A stretch of DNA of 64,000 bases from Pedosphaera sp. Its GTDB lineage: Bacteria; Verrucomicrobiota; Verrucomicrobiia; Limisphaerales; SXQI01. Location of the stretch: NCBI GenBank assembly GCA_025359965.1, contig JANYDC010000007.1:1-64000 (forward strand). The letters are read 5' to 3'. The notes beneath the pieces were generated by a model that was not told where the DNA came from, searched no databases, and saw nothing but the letters and a program-made list of their open reading frames with translations. Shown here in pieces: positions 40,501 to 47,450 of this stretch; within the stretch, counting starts at the first letter, position 1, and every line of letters begins with the position of its first letter. The translations under genes were made by a program, and so were the position numbers.

Positions 40501-43314
40501 GGCCGATTGCTCCGGGGCATTATCAATCTTTCGAACCAGCGCGGCAACCTGGTCGATTTCATCCCGCCCACCCGTAACAATCAGGCGGTTGGCCGTGGGG
40601 TCCGCCACAATTTTGGTTGGGGAGACGTAGTCCGGCCCGTGCTGATCCTTAACCATCTCCGAGAACAGGTTGTTGATCAAAACCACAAACGGGGCGACAT
40701 CGGCGGACTTGAACTCCAGCAGGCGCACCTCGCGCGGACCGGAGTCCACACGGGTGTCAAGTTGCTGGATCATTTGTACGGCAGCCTCAACCGCGCTGGA
40801 TTCACCGGTCACGACCAGGCCGTTGCTGCGCGTGTCCACCAGCACTTGCACACGTTGGGACTGTGCGTTCATGCTTTTTTCCACCAAACCAGCCAGCTCG
40901 GTGGCCGAGCCGGTTTTGAGCCTGATTACCCGTGTTTCATTTTTGGTCGCGCTTTTACCGGCGGGATCAAGCTGGCGAATGATGGATTCGACTCGTGTGA
41001 TCTCCTTCTCGCTTCCGCTCACCATGATCCGGTTGTTCTTGGTTTCGGCCAGCAGGGTGGCGAGACCGCCTGCGGGCTCGGGTTGCCCTCGGTTCTGTTC
41101 CACATAGAGCTGCTGCACCAAGGGCGTGAACTCGATTGCGGTCCGGCTAAAAAGCTCAACCCCCCGGAACTGACGGGGTGCCGAGGTCGCTGCTGTGACA
41201 TCGAACTGTTTGACCAGGTCGCGGACGTGTTCCTGATCTTTGGCGGTCGCTAAAACAATAATCTGCCTGCCCGTGGGATCAGCCATCAGTGTTGGAGCCA
41301 ATTCGCCCGGTGTGGCGAGCTGGGCGACGAGCTGCGTGAGAAGCGGGATGATTTCCGGCGCCTGCTTAACCTGGAGCGGGATGACTGTCATCTGGCGTTC
41401 GGTTTGGGCCGGAGTAATATCCACCACCTTTACGACATCTTCAATTTCCTTCAGTTGTTCGTCCGTGGCGGTCACCAGCAAGCGGTTGTTCGGGGCGTCG
41501 GCCACCAGGGATGGCTTGGGAATGGTTGAAAAACGGCGGTCAGCCATGCGCTCGGTCACCAGGCTCTGAATGCTGGTAAGCGCAGTGTCCGTTCGGGTGT
41601 TTTTCAGGCCAATGACTTTAAGATGCCGAACAGCTCCCTCAGGGCGATCTGAGCGCAACTGTTTCACCAGTTCCGCAAGACGTTTTTGGTGATCCTCACT
41701 GGCTGTTATGATCAGATTGCCGGAATCAGGGTTGGCCAGGATTTTGGCGTGGGCGATGCTTCCCGCCGTGCCATCGGAAGTTTGGTTCAGATACAACTGC
41801 TCAAGCAAAGGCTGGATTCGTTTGGCTTCTTCCGCCGAACCTACATCAATGAATTTTGTCACAAGCGGAGTGGGCTGGCTTGTGCCCGTTTCCAACTGGG
41901 CCACGATATCCGTCGCGGTTTGAACATCCAGAGGTGAACCCGTCACTACCACGCTCTTGCTGCCCGGATCAAAACTCACGCTGGCGGTGGTGACATTCTG
42001 ACCTCCGGCATTGCGGCGGCTGAGAGCCTGCTTCACGATGGTCGCCACGTTGGTGGCTTCCGTGGCTCGTGGCCTGAAAATCTTGGTCAGTTGAACAGTC
42101 TGGGAACGCAGCGGCGACTGTGCATCGGGGCGGCCCACCGCTCCCACCACACCTTTGTCGACACGGGTGACCAGTTGCTCGATTTGATCAAGCTGGCTGG
42201 GGATCGGCGCGGCCACAATGATCCGGTTCTGTGGTACATCAGCGATGATTCGTGCTTTCGTGGCTGAGCTTGCAGAGGTCTCATTCGGGGCCGCCACTCC
42301 AGGAATGGCCTGCCTGATCATATTCGCGAGGTCTTCAGCCTTGATCGTTTGGGGATAATAAATGCGGACATCCCCTCCGCCCCCGTCTTTCTGCTCGAAT
42401 TTGTTGATCAGTTCCTCGGCCAAGGTAATGCGGTCGATAGGTCCAAACAGAACCAAGGTGCGGGAAGCCTCGTCATACACGGCTGTGATGTAATCATTCG
42501 GATCAGGAGGCAGAACATCCATGGCCTTGCTGTTTGGGTTGTAGCTGGTCCGCTTTGGTGCAGTGGCAACGCCGAAGGTGCGGTTGAGCAAATCCGCGAC
42601 TATTGCGCCGGAGGCATGCAGCAAATTGTAGGTCCGCATCGGCCGATCGGCCGTTTGCTCGGTCCCAATGGTTGCCAGAAGTGTGCGCACCCTTTGGATA
42701 TTTGCCAATCGATCCGTGATAATCAGGCCGCGGCCTTTGGAAAGCGGCGCGACCGAACCTCCTGGAGAAAGCATCGGCAGGACGGAGTCCGCCACCTCTT
42801 TGCCATCAAGGTTGTTGATGTCCAACACCACGGTGATGACCTCGCCGGGACGGATGTCGCCGGTGCTATCTGTGCCGCGCATGATGCGGATCGGCATTGA
42901 TGGCAGCTGTTTAAAAGGGACGAGCCTTAAATTTTTGCCATCCTCCACGAGCATCGCCCCCTTCATGGCAAGGATGAGATTCAGAGTATCCAGAGCTTCG
43001 ACGTAATTGTAGGGATGCGGATCGTCGTAGGTCAGAGTGCCAGCCACGTTGGTATCGGCGAGAAGAGGTTTCCCCGCCATTTGGGCGAAACGTTCAAGAA
43101 CGTCGGAGTAGGGAATTCCATCGAACTGGAATCGGATGTTCTTGTCCGTCTTGGCCGGTGCCGCAGAGGGTGTCGGCGTAGCGGGGGCGCCCGTGTTTGC
43201 CTGGGCGAGCGTCACCGGGGCCAAAGCCTCAACGGGCGGTGCTGAGTTTTGCGCTTGGAGGGCGAGGGCACGGATCAGGCAGGCGCCGAGCAGGATGAGT
43301 GTTGAGTGCTTCAT
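31504..43314 (-). CDS. gspD: Giant secretin (GspD/PilQ superfamily), about 3,937 residues with ~43 N-domains
   Basis: The start is the ATG at 43314 with a signal peptide (MKHSTLILLGACLIRALALQ); an in-frame ATG at 43341 is less likely. An N0/STN-like domain lies near residues 55-135 (IRFQFDGIPYSDVLERFAQMAGKPLLADTNV). Then come about 43 tandem ring-forming N-domain repeats of about 80 residues, each following the pattern 'R.IPL..A.A..v...l..l' then 'I.aD.rsN.LIV.g' and ending '.li..LD'. The C-terminal ~240 residues are the secretin barrel (QVLIQVLLAEVTLDNGTDLGVEW, VVLSRPQIVTADN, AQSGQTIVIGGLI, VPWLGDVPYMGALF, KELLILLTPQVL). Ordinary secretins have 600-800 residues and three or four N-domains. 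It sits downstream of gspE-M in one operon and replaces the usual gspD. I see no frame break. Confidence 0.95.
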   Translation of the reverse strand: MKHSTLILLGACLIRALALQAQNSAPPVEALAPVTLAQANTGAPATPTPSAAPAKTDKNIRFQFDGIPYSDVLERFAQMAGKPLLADTNVAGTLTYDDPHPYNYVEALDTLNLILAMKGAMLVEDGKNLRLVPFKQLPSMPIRIMRGTDSTGDIRPGEVITVVLDINNLDGKEVADSVLPMLSPGGSVAPLSKGRGLIITDRLANIQRVRTLLATIGTEQTADRPMRTYNLLHASGAIVADLLNRTFGVATAPKRTSYNPNSKAMDVLPPDPNDYITAVYDEASRTLVLFGPIDRITLAEELINKFEQKDGGGGDVRIYYPQTIKAEDLANMIRQAIPGVAAPNETSASSATKARIIADVPQNRIIVAAPIPSQLDQIEQLVTRVDKGVVGAVGRPDAQSPLRSQTVQLTKIFRPRATEATNVATIVKQALSRRNAGGQNVTTASVSFDPGSKSVVVTGSPLDVQTATDIVAQLETGTSQPTPLVTKFIDVGSAEEAKRIQPLLEQLYLNQTSDGTAGSIAHAKILANPDSGNLIITASEDHQKRLAELVKQLRSDRPEGAVRHLKVIGLKNTRTDTALTSIQSLVTERMADRRFSTIPKPSLVADAPNNRLLVTATDEQLKEIEDVVKVVDITPAQTERQMTVIPLQVKQAPEIIPLLTQLVAQLATPGELAPTLMADPTGRQIIVLATAKDQEHVRDLVKQFDVTAATSAPRQFRGVELFSRTAIEFTPLVQQLYVEQNRGQPEPAGGLATLLAETKNNRIMVSGSEKEITRVESIIRQLDPAGKSATKNETRVIRLKTGSATELAGLVEKSMNAQSQRVQVLVDTRSNGLVVTGESSAVEAAVQMIQQLDTRVDSGPREVRLLEFKSADVAPFVVLINNLFSEMVKDQHGPDYVSPTKIVADPTANRLIVTGGRDEIDQVAALVRKIDNAPEQSAGARVFKLNMSEASMMGPVVSNAMLKFDARGRSISRVTVTVDEKSNSLIVAGTRADLQDAESVIEKLDGETTLKERVLRVFEVKGDADVLSTLVQKVFAAQNPGRNSTGMPSITPEPAGKRLFVLAAPAMMSQIETIITSLDEKPDQGQRDLHAVDLKNSTAGEMLPKVKQIYDEQAKDKTLKPATIYADASGARLLVQGTQDQATAIQQIIETLESRTRPARESKVFDLGKLSEAQRVLPMAQQLYKDQLISSPQLGPADAQIFSDNKTGRLFVSARADQLKVIDEIVARLQVTGNQAGRETRTVEVGGAADVQRVLPLVQQLYQDQWKDKQDLDPADAQFIADPKTGRLIISGKPDHLKQIEAILQQIGTGKSRADNRSTKIIDLTTASAVELSATVRTLYLEEAKGRLGNQAPDTLITPDAGGNRMIVVGETNEISAVEELVRKLDKVSAQSASARVFKIKSADPDKVAEILTSSLVRYDAYGRPQKRATVSVDAKTRTLIVTGDPKELQGVSLIIEQLDQSLGDQPERKMRVVTIKQGKAANISTQARQIYNDRIKSQPDLSTTELLMIEESASNQLILGGNDAQLKVAEQIIEDLQAAQLSRPQRETKLFDVGTPDEMTRLMPLVQQLYRDHVRGRDANDLPDAQIIPDLKNARLIVTGRTNHLAEIEGILTQLRAGQTTGEVRDTRVYELTTATASELSATVRTLYQEQAKTRPGSPANDTLILPDTGSNRIIVTGATNELVIVEDIIKKLDKVGAQSASTRVFKLKSADPEKVVEILGTSLVRYDASGRPQKRISVVTDLKTRSIIASGDPKELQSAAVIIEQLDASLGELPGRTMKVIAVKDRPASELSGKVRQVYQNRAHDEPELGASEPLIMADTTSNQIIIAGTDKQLAAIEEISQTLQKTGEVSTRQARMFPLERTSATSLVTMLSQVYAKQIASTETSERVVVSVGGNDRSLVVDAPAATMARIDELIKGLDQPGPEGANVVQTVRLNKSRAEDMAESVNRAITNRTGPSFGRRVNVTPVPGANSLLINGPTNAVQDVMKIVHELDQESTGSGEIEIRVYKLENGAAKEVSALMENLLQSVTRNLAGSSTTSGGRSREATVSVDARSNSLIISATPAHFKVVEKILPTLDKAPERSDRDVQFVWLRKAKAFEVSSQLEALFSDRPRAMRPVIEPDFQGNSLTIIAKRGDIAQIQDLVARLDEQGKSSAVQVRLRPLDHMAADQMAEMLRNIYPQVSGTPVRVSEKVGPTFEKKPVDTTNIVQEVTIAVDKAANALILSGPAQELDNVDRLISDLSQNFYGNESEFRLFSIQDADPVIVARTLMELIKQEATLAPQHPGEPVQRVPVQQHITVVAEPRTRSVIVRARPTDFALMESLIKQLDKAGQLAQLDFRVVPLTNAPPDKVLALVQQMVTQLNATRPGESVTVARDTRSSGLVVIAREVTGAQVEKMIRSLDKPAENVEAEVRIISLKKANAAQLALVLQRMLKPGAQGEATPAARELQEQIIRLKIMDNKGNTALLDLTKPIKIESDPSSGAGGGNRLILTSTAENLSALVAVVELMDSVPVLDGVDVRFVKLMYAEAASVSTTLNSIFTQGKALAVGPNGPGAEPAGEGRALVSPLNVAINSRGNTVILSGRSESLDLAMKIIHDMDSEVGGFITDVRLFRLKHASATKLLPLLQSVFAEGPQVGGAEGLAAQVSRLRVLRDGGLPSANETSKVRAALTIQADDLANILIVAARTDTLPLIQDIIDQLDIPAASGLETVRIYPLEHADPSAILKILTDLYSGPRSVSLRTEDKPILSLDARTGSLVVAGNSKAFAIIEALLKTLDQKLPFDLRDLAMVPLEHADANLVATTLQKLMDARVTQRASLNQGQADALKVIIMSDQRSNSLLVGGSREGFELVKTMAKQLDLAAPALSGRVRLIPMQFADARVIVSTIGTLFEQRYAANRTADAQRTKPIILADTRSNSLLVAASQEDNNTLDDLLKRLDAKLENPSLTLTVLSLKHNDSAKVATIIEAIFAARQKAQTLPGQTPFPTDQIKLEPDSLNNAIIVSASKENLELIESLLAKLDQEPVVADGIFETFTLEFADAQRVATILKSLVDQGLYRPGLRAGASAKTGTGRDVLSVSVDGRSNTLIVSASPENLAIVREVVKRIDNKDLAATADVHLYQLKKARASTLATTLQQFFQAKQSADSTAINAGTRLIPVSVIPDDRVNTILLTGGKEAFALMDRILPQMDGDSVFSSLNFRVFPLKKATALKMKATLQPVFANRPPRVKGEPVDPVTIIADQWINALLVGAAVEDMGSVESLIERLDSTPSENGTAIHVFPLAKADARQVATTVQGLFRENQPNQVVPITIAADERINALVVSCGETDAEHIGELARKLDTEQVSKVSEIRIFPLQYARAEALSTILNTALNTKPPQLNQQSPNAQSLLQFATRGADGNQLVTAALKESVLITPDPRMNALIVSGPVEYMGLLDQIIRRMDASSPQQAKIKVFALRNADARQLGQVLTQLFRMTQNAATGNQRSIQYTLVRQTAGGEDGEQSLASATVGTAEQSALTVTIDPRTNSLLVGGTEHYVTLVEQIIESLDSGSARERTSEVIRLRNSQAADVAVAIRSFLDQERQKAIQALGADAAASTARMFDQEEVAVVAEHVSNTLLLSANQHYYPQIKKIVDDLDLAQPQVLIQVLLAEVTLDNGTDLGVEWKVGGTVDNKVYGVGTDLGVANSLQTLGGFSAALTGKDLTFLLRALQTDGKLVVLSRPQIVTADNKPASVNIGQRVPLLDQSRLDVNNNLTTSYIYQDVGVNLSVTPKISSDGFVKMDIGMTNSDISTSPLKLNDNSSAVIINQRRAQTTVTAQSGQTIVIGGLISTSDSKNVRKVPWLGDVPYMGALFRTTTTSRQRKELLILLTPQVLSNIQTPVALQDPVEVTRQVLDESVFKSMERTDKMKNRLLSPLFPTNTPPVRTISGPETKSEVK
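32400..42845 (-). repeat. ~43 tandem secretin N-domain repeats (protein level)
   Basis: This span of the giant secretin gene encodes successive repeats averaging about 81 residues. Typical members are ARVFKLKSADPEKVVEIL... and VRLFRLKHASATKLLPLL... . The count was made by eye from the recurrent '(N/R)(S/T)N.LIV' and 'I..LD' signatures and may be off by one or two. Most repeats are well diverged from each other at sequence level. Confidence 0.85.
37760..39605 (-). repeat. Higher-order duplication of a four-N-domain block
   Basis: Two adjacent ~925-bp blocks (about 38680-39605 and 37760-38680) encode matching series of four N-domains. The third domain of each is nearly identical, for example KSADPDKVAEILTSSLVRYD versus KSADPEKVVEILGTSLVRYD, at an offset of about 928 bp. 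Boundaries are approximate. Confidence 0.8.
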
Positions 43315-43337
43315 GGTCTTCGGAAATGGGAAAGTGT

Positions 43338-44339
43338 TCACTTGGTGCCGGCCTTGGCCAGTTGGGGTGGCAGTTCGGAGTCGGTCAGTTTGTGTTTGTC
43401 AGCGAAAGTTTTTCCACTCTCGATGGCCCAGTACTCCTGGTCGATTTTAAGGATGATCCTGCTGTAGGATTGTAGGAATGAATTGCCCGGTTCGGGCATG
43501 GCGCGGTAGTCCACCATGACGACGGAGCCGCCAGCCAGTTTATCACCGGCTTTGAATCGCGCGGTTTTCTGGGCGGCTAGATCTCTCACGTGAATTTCAG
43601 GCTGACCCTCCCACTCTGAAAGGGAAACAATCCGGTAATTTGACGGCCCCGGAGGACCCCCGGGTTTGGTTGAGGTTGGTGCCGCAGGGGCGGCAACGAC
43701 GGGTAGAGGTTTTATGTAAGGACGGAGGAGATCCCTTGCAACCAGGTTGTCAAGCCGGCGACGCGCTTGGGATGCAAGAGTGGCGGCATTGGTTGGGTTT
43801 AAGTGCGTGACCTGAAATGCTGGGTCCATAATCAGGGTCAGGTAACGCAAATTGACACGCACCGTGCCGGGAGTGTCGCCAGTGGTGAGAGTCAGGTTTT
43901 CTGTTCGATGCAACCATGAGGAAGCGTCCAGCGTAAACAGAAGGTTAACCACATTGGTCAGTGGGCCTTCCCCCTGGATGTTCCAGCCGATCTCGCTGGC
44001 TCCGCGCAATTTTCGGGGTCCAAAGGGCAGGCGGGTAAAATCAGATTCCTCCAGTCCGGCGGCTAAAATCTGGCGTGTCAACAATTCGCCGGAGATCGCG
44101 CTGGCCTGTTCAGTGGTTTCGGCAAAGGTCTGGCGCGCTATGGCCTTGAGCCGGTCCTCAGCGGCAAAGAAGGCTCTGCGTTCGTCTTGGATTTTGGCAA
44201 TGCCTTCCCGGGTGGCCATCGTGCGTTTATCGATATCCCGCAGCGGAGTTAGGAAGAGCATTCGTCCTCCTAAAATCACAGCGAACAAAGCAGCCAGGCC
44301 GCCGACGGAGGCTGCCATTATTTTTTCGCGATGGTTCAT
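43338..44339 (-). CDS. GspM/PilO-like inner-membrane protein with C-terminal PilP/GspC-like domain
   Basis: The 333-aa protein (ATG at 44339, overlapping the gspL-like stop as ATGA) has a short cytoplasmic start, one TM helix (residues 8-28), a coiled coil (LRDIDKRTMATREGIAKIQDERRAFFAAEDRL) and a ferredoxin-like periplasmic PilO/GspM-type domain. A Pro-rich linker (PVVAAPAAPTSTKPGGPPGP) leads to a small beta domain from about 233 (EIHVRDLAAQKTARFKAGDKLAGGSVVMVDYRAM). That domain resembles the PilP/GspC homology region, which docks onto secretin N0. No separate gspC is present, so this fusion may do both jobs (inference). Confidence 0.7.
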   Translation of the reverse strand: MNHREKIMAASVGGLAALFAVILGGRMLFLTPLRDIDKRTMATREGIAKIQDERRAFFAAEDRLKAIARQTFAETTEQASAISGELLTRQILAAGLEESDFTRLPFGPRKLRGASEIGWNIQGEGPLTNVVNLLFTLDASSWLHRTENLTLTTGDTPGTVRVNLRYLTLIMDPAFQVTHLNPTNAATLASQARRRLDNLVARDLLRPYIKPLPVVAAPAAPTSTKPGGPPGPSNYRIVSLSEWEGQPEIHVRDLAAQKTARFKAGDKLAGGSVVMVDYRAMPEPGNSFLQSYSRIILKIDQEYWAIESGKTFADKHKLTDSELPPQLAKAGTK

Positions 44340-46015
44340 TGGGCACCTCGCTTCCAAGCCTTCGGATCCAGCGAAGCGTCATCGGGCAGGCGTGCCACCT
44401 GCTTTAGCTTGTCCAAGTCGATCTTCAACTTGGTTGAGGGGGCCAGTTCGACATTGGAACGGAATTCATATCCGAAACGGTTCGCGCCGGGATTGATGGC
44501 CAGAGGTTTCACCTCGTACCCGGCTTCCCTGAGTTGTTTGTCCAGGCGTGCCAGGGTTTCGCCGCTTCGGGCTTGCACTGCGAGACGGATGATCCCCCGA
44601 TTGTCCACGGCCATTGAGGTCAGGTAAACCTCCTCACTCGGCGGAAGCACCGAGGCGAGGTAGGCGTAATGGCTCAACCAATTGCGTCCGCCTTTGATCC
44701 ACTCGCCCACCACTTTGTCGCGGTTCATCAAGGACTTGTAAATGGGCCGATTCTTCTCCGCTTCGGCCAGCTCCAAATTGGCGGCGTTCAAAACGCTCAT
44801 TCGGCGATCTATAAGAACTGCTCTTACCGCAAGCAGGGCAATCAAAACCACCGCCGAGACTGCCGCGCCTACAAAAAGCCTGATGCGCTGCATGTTGCGC
44901 TGCACGGCTGGGCGCTTTGGATTGAGGAAATCAAACGGCATTCCGTTTTCGTCACAAGAACCTAGGGCAAGTCCTATCGCCCCAACGGATCCGTTCGCCG
45001 CCTCTCGAAGTTCGGGTGCCAAACGCAGCGCTTCTGCAAGGTCAAGTTGGGCGCAGGGTATGATTAGGCGCGAAGTCAGGGCTTCGGCCACGGCCGCTTC
45101 GCAGCCTGTGGCTCCTGCAACCACCACTTTGCCCACTGGCCAATTGGGCTCCGTTCCGCCATAGCCATGCAAACTCCGCACCGCTTCGATCCCGGCAGCC
45201 TGTACATAAGCTTCAACAGTGACAGGGATGGCTCCATCAATGTGTGGCGTCTCTCCCACCGCCCGCATGACCGTGCCGCGGCTGAATAGAAGGGACTGGC
45301 GGGCCATCACATCCACGCTCACTTCATCAGGCCGCAGTGTGACCAGCGCTAGGGCTTCCGCTCCGTCGGCGAGATTGCATGCTTCAATGCAGCGTGAGTT
45401 TGCGTAGGGCAGCAGCCCCAAGGCGGACAGCTTGAATCCAGCTGCTTCCGCCAGCCGTTCATGGAATTCCACCACATCCCGTTTCACAGCGGCAACAAGC
45501 ACTTCCAATCGAGGAGTGGGAGGGGCAGAGTCCGCGCCGGTTTCAGGTTTCAGTTCGTCATCCAGACGTTCTCTGGAAAGAACGATTTCGCTTCCCACTT
45601 TGAAATCGATCACGGCCTCCTCGGCTGAGAAGGGGAGATCCTTGGCTACCTGAAAATGGACCAGTGAAGCCAGCTCGGGCAGCTTCTGGACAACCGGCAG
45701 TCTGAGGCTTCGCAACACTACCCGGGCTCGCGCCACGCCCATCACCACTGCGGTGGGTTTAAGTCCTAACTTTGAGAGCGCACGGCCGACGGATGAGCCC
45801 ATCAGCAGGGGATCGGTCCGGTCTGCATCCGGCGCAATATCGAGAGCCACGGTGGCGACCAATTTTATGGCGGATCGATTGCTGGCCTGGGCGATCCGAA
45901 GGGTGGCTCCATCCAGGTCAAGCACTGTGACCAGCTTGGGCAACGGCGAGCGGCGTTGCTTTCGATGGAGCAAGTTCGCCAGTGAGAGTGAAGGAATTGA
46001 GATCCGGTTAGCCAT
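44336..46015 (-). CDS. gspL: GspL-type PilM-PilN fusion, type II secretion assembly platform
   Basis: The 559-aa protein has a cytoplasmic actin-like PilM/GspL domain (about 25-350: LVTVLDLDGATLRIAQ, VVMGVARARVVLRSLRLPVV, FQVAKDLPFSAEEAVIDFKV). A 'FDFLNPKRP' motif near 360, typical of the GspL/PilN juxtamembrane region, precedes one TM helix (378-400). A coiled coil and a periplasmic ferredoxin-like PilN domain follow (PPSEEVYLTSMAVDNRGIIRLAVQARS). It would couple the GspE ATPase to the periplasmic GspM-like partner. It overlaps gspK at its start (46008-46015) and the gspM-like gene at its end. Confidence 0.85.
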   Translation of the reverse strand: MANRISIPSLSLANLLHRKQRRSPLPKLVTVLDLDGATLRIAQASNRSAIKLVATVALDIAPDADRTDPLLMGSSVGRALSKLGLKPTAVVMGVARARVVLRSLRLPVVQKLPELASLVHFQVAKDLPFSAEEAVIDFKVGSEIVLSRERLDDELKPETGADSAPPTPRLEVLVAAVKRDVVEFHERLAEAAGFKLSALGLLPYANSRCIEACNLADGAEALALVTLRPDEVSVDVMARQSLLFSRGTVMRAVGETPHIDGAIPVTVEAYVQAAGIEAVRSLHGYGGTEPNWPVGKVVVAGATGCEAAVAEALTSRLIIPCAQLDLAEALRLAPELREAANGSVGAIGLALGSCDENGMPFDFLNPKRPAVQRNMQRIRLFVGAAVSAVVLIALLAVRAVLIDRRMSVLNAANLELAEAEKNRPIYKSLMNRDKVVGEWIKGGRNWLSHYAYLASVLPPSEEVYLTSMAVDNRGIIRLAVQARSGETLARLDKQLREAGYEVKPLAINPGANRFGYEFRSNVELAPSTKLKIDLDKLKQVARLPDDASLDPKAWKRGAQ

Positions 46016-47441
46016 TCGAGTTGTTGCGGGAGCCGGAGCCTGGGGCCCGGAGGTAAGCTGCTTTTCCGTCAGGGTTTGCAGTGTTCTCCTCTTTCAAGTT
46101 TATAGGTAGCCCCAATCGGGTGATGTCCCGCAAGTAGACGATGCGAGGATCAGTCCCTGCAAGATCCACCACCGCCTCCAACACCCGGTATCGCCCCGAG
46201 GTCAGACCGTACCCGATGACGTTGAAACGAAATTGAGTGCTGCGAGCCGTGAGTTGTGGGGCAATGGCTTTAAACTTCTCAGCCTCCACCAAGCCTTCCT
46301 GATACAACCACACGATGGTGGCTCGTCGTTCCGGGCTTAGGCCGGTGCGGGTCGAGACAATTGATTCTGCGAGTGGCCGGTCAATGCCGGGGAGAGTGGT
46401 TAATACGGTTGCGCTCGCCGTGTTCACATTGATGAGTCCATCGTGACCGCTCTCTTTGTCGGTGGCGAAGAGATCCAGCAGGAGGTTTAGGTTTTCCTTG
46501 GTGATGCCCGAGGAGACCTCTACTTCAATACCGCGTTCGTCTGGAGCCTTAACCGTGGCTTCCAAGGCTTCGGAGGCATGCGCGAGGCGGCCTTTTGTGA
46601 TGCGCAGCGCGGCAACGTAATTGGAGAATCCAGCCGGTAAATCTACTGCTGGCAGAGGATCATTTGGATCGTTCAGGTTGCAGCGGGGTTGGCCTGCGTT
46701 CGAGCGGTTTGGGTCGCGTGAGACAACCGTGAGGTACTGGTCCAGACCACGGTCACGTTTGGTGGTTGTGGTTTCGGTGGGCATCTGCCGATTATCGCTG
46801 CTTGTGGTTGGAACCAACGAGTCATTTGAACCGGGGGGGGCTCCGTGCAGGAGGGATCTGGTCATGCCCGGCAGCAACAGAAGCTCATCAAGGGTGGCCA
46901 ACGGGCCGTGCGATGGGATCTCAATCTCAACCACACCGGGAATGGCGTTGGTCGTGCTCGGTTGAAAATCCTGTCCAATAAACTGGTGCAAAGCAGTGGA
47001 CAAGGCGGGAGTAATGCGGGGAATCCTCGTCAGATCAGCCTCGCCAGGATGGTTGAGATTCAGTCGGCCTGCCTCGTCTGAAAGACCGTACCGCACCTCC
47101 ACTAATGAGTCGCTTTCGGCAGGCGAAAAAATGGTGAAGCACCATTGATCTGCTCCATCCTGATAAACCTCTCGTGCCCGGAACAGGCTGGGGTCGTCCT
47201 GCCAGTCCGTTGAACCCGCCTGGGACGAGGCCGCGACGCGCATGGCCTCCTCAACACCACTCATCGCGGCAGACCAAGCCTGTTCGGCTCCGCTTGCGGC
47301 ATTGCTTGCTGTTTCATCCCCTTTGGAACGAAAAAGCAGGCTGATCGATATCATCGACAGCAGTAATATGAACACCAGAATCGCCAGCAGAACGAACCCC
47401 TGACGGGCGGTTCGGTGCACTGGCTGGTTCTGAGTTTTCAT
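46008..47441 (-). CDS. gspK: GspK-like minor pseudopilin
   Basis: The 477-aa protein has a prepilin-type start ARQG|FVLLAILVFILLLSMISISLLF; the usual Glu at +5 is Ala, which is a known property of GspK. The large soluble part includes 'YGLSDEAGRLNLNHPGEADLTRIP' and two helix-hairpin-helix-like blocks (LDELLLLPGMTRSLL; VLTTLPGIDRPLAESIVSTRTG), as in GspK alpha domains. GspK caps the pseudopilus tip with GspI and GspJ. It is longer than typical GspK (~320 aa), with an Asn/Thr-rich insertion near 200-260. Confidence 0.88.
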   Translation of the reverse strand: MKTQNQPVHRTARQGFVLLAILVFILLLSMISISLLFRSKGDETASNAASGAEQAWSAAMSGVEEAMRVAASSQAGSTDWQDDPSLFRAREVYQDGADQWCFTIFSPAESDSLVEVRYGLSDEAGRLNLNHPGEADLTRIPRITPALSTALHQFIGQDFQPSTTNAIPGVVEIEIPSHGPLATLDELLLLPGMTRSLLHGAPPGSNDSLVPTTSSDNRQMPTETTTTKRDRGLDQYLTVVSRDPNRSNAGQPRCNLNDPNDPLPAVDLPAGFSNYVAALRITKGRLAHASEALEATVKAPDERGIEVEVSSGITKENLNLLLDLFATDKESGHDGLINVNTASATVLTTLPGIDRPLAESIVSTRTGLSPERRATIVWLYQEGLVEAEKFKAIAPQLTARSTQFRFNVIGYGLTSGRYRVLEAVVDLAGTDPRIVYLRDITRLGLPINLKEENTANPDGKAAYLRAPGSGSRNNSNG

Positions 47442-47450
47442 GCTGGTTGC

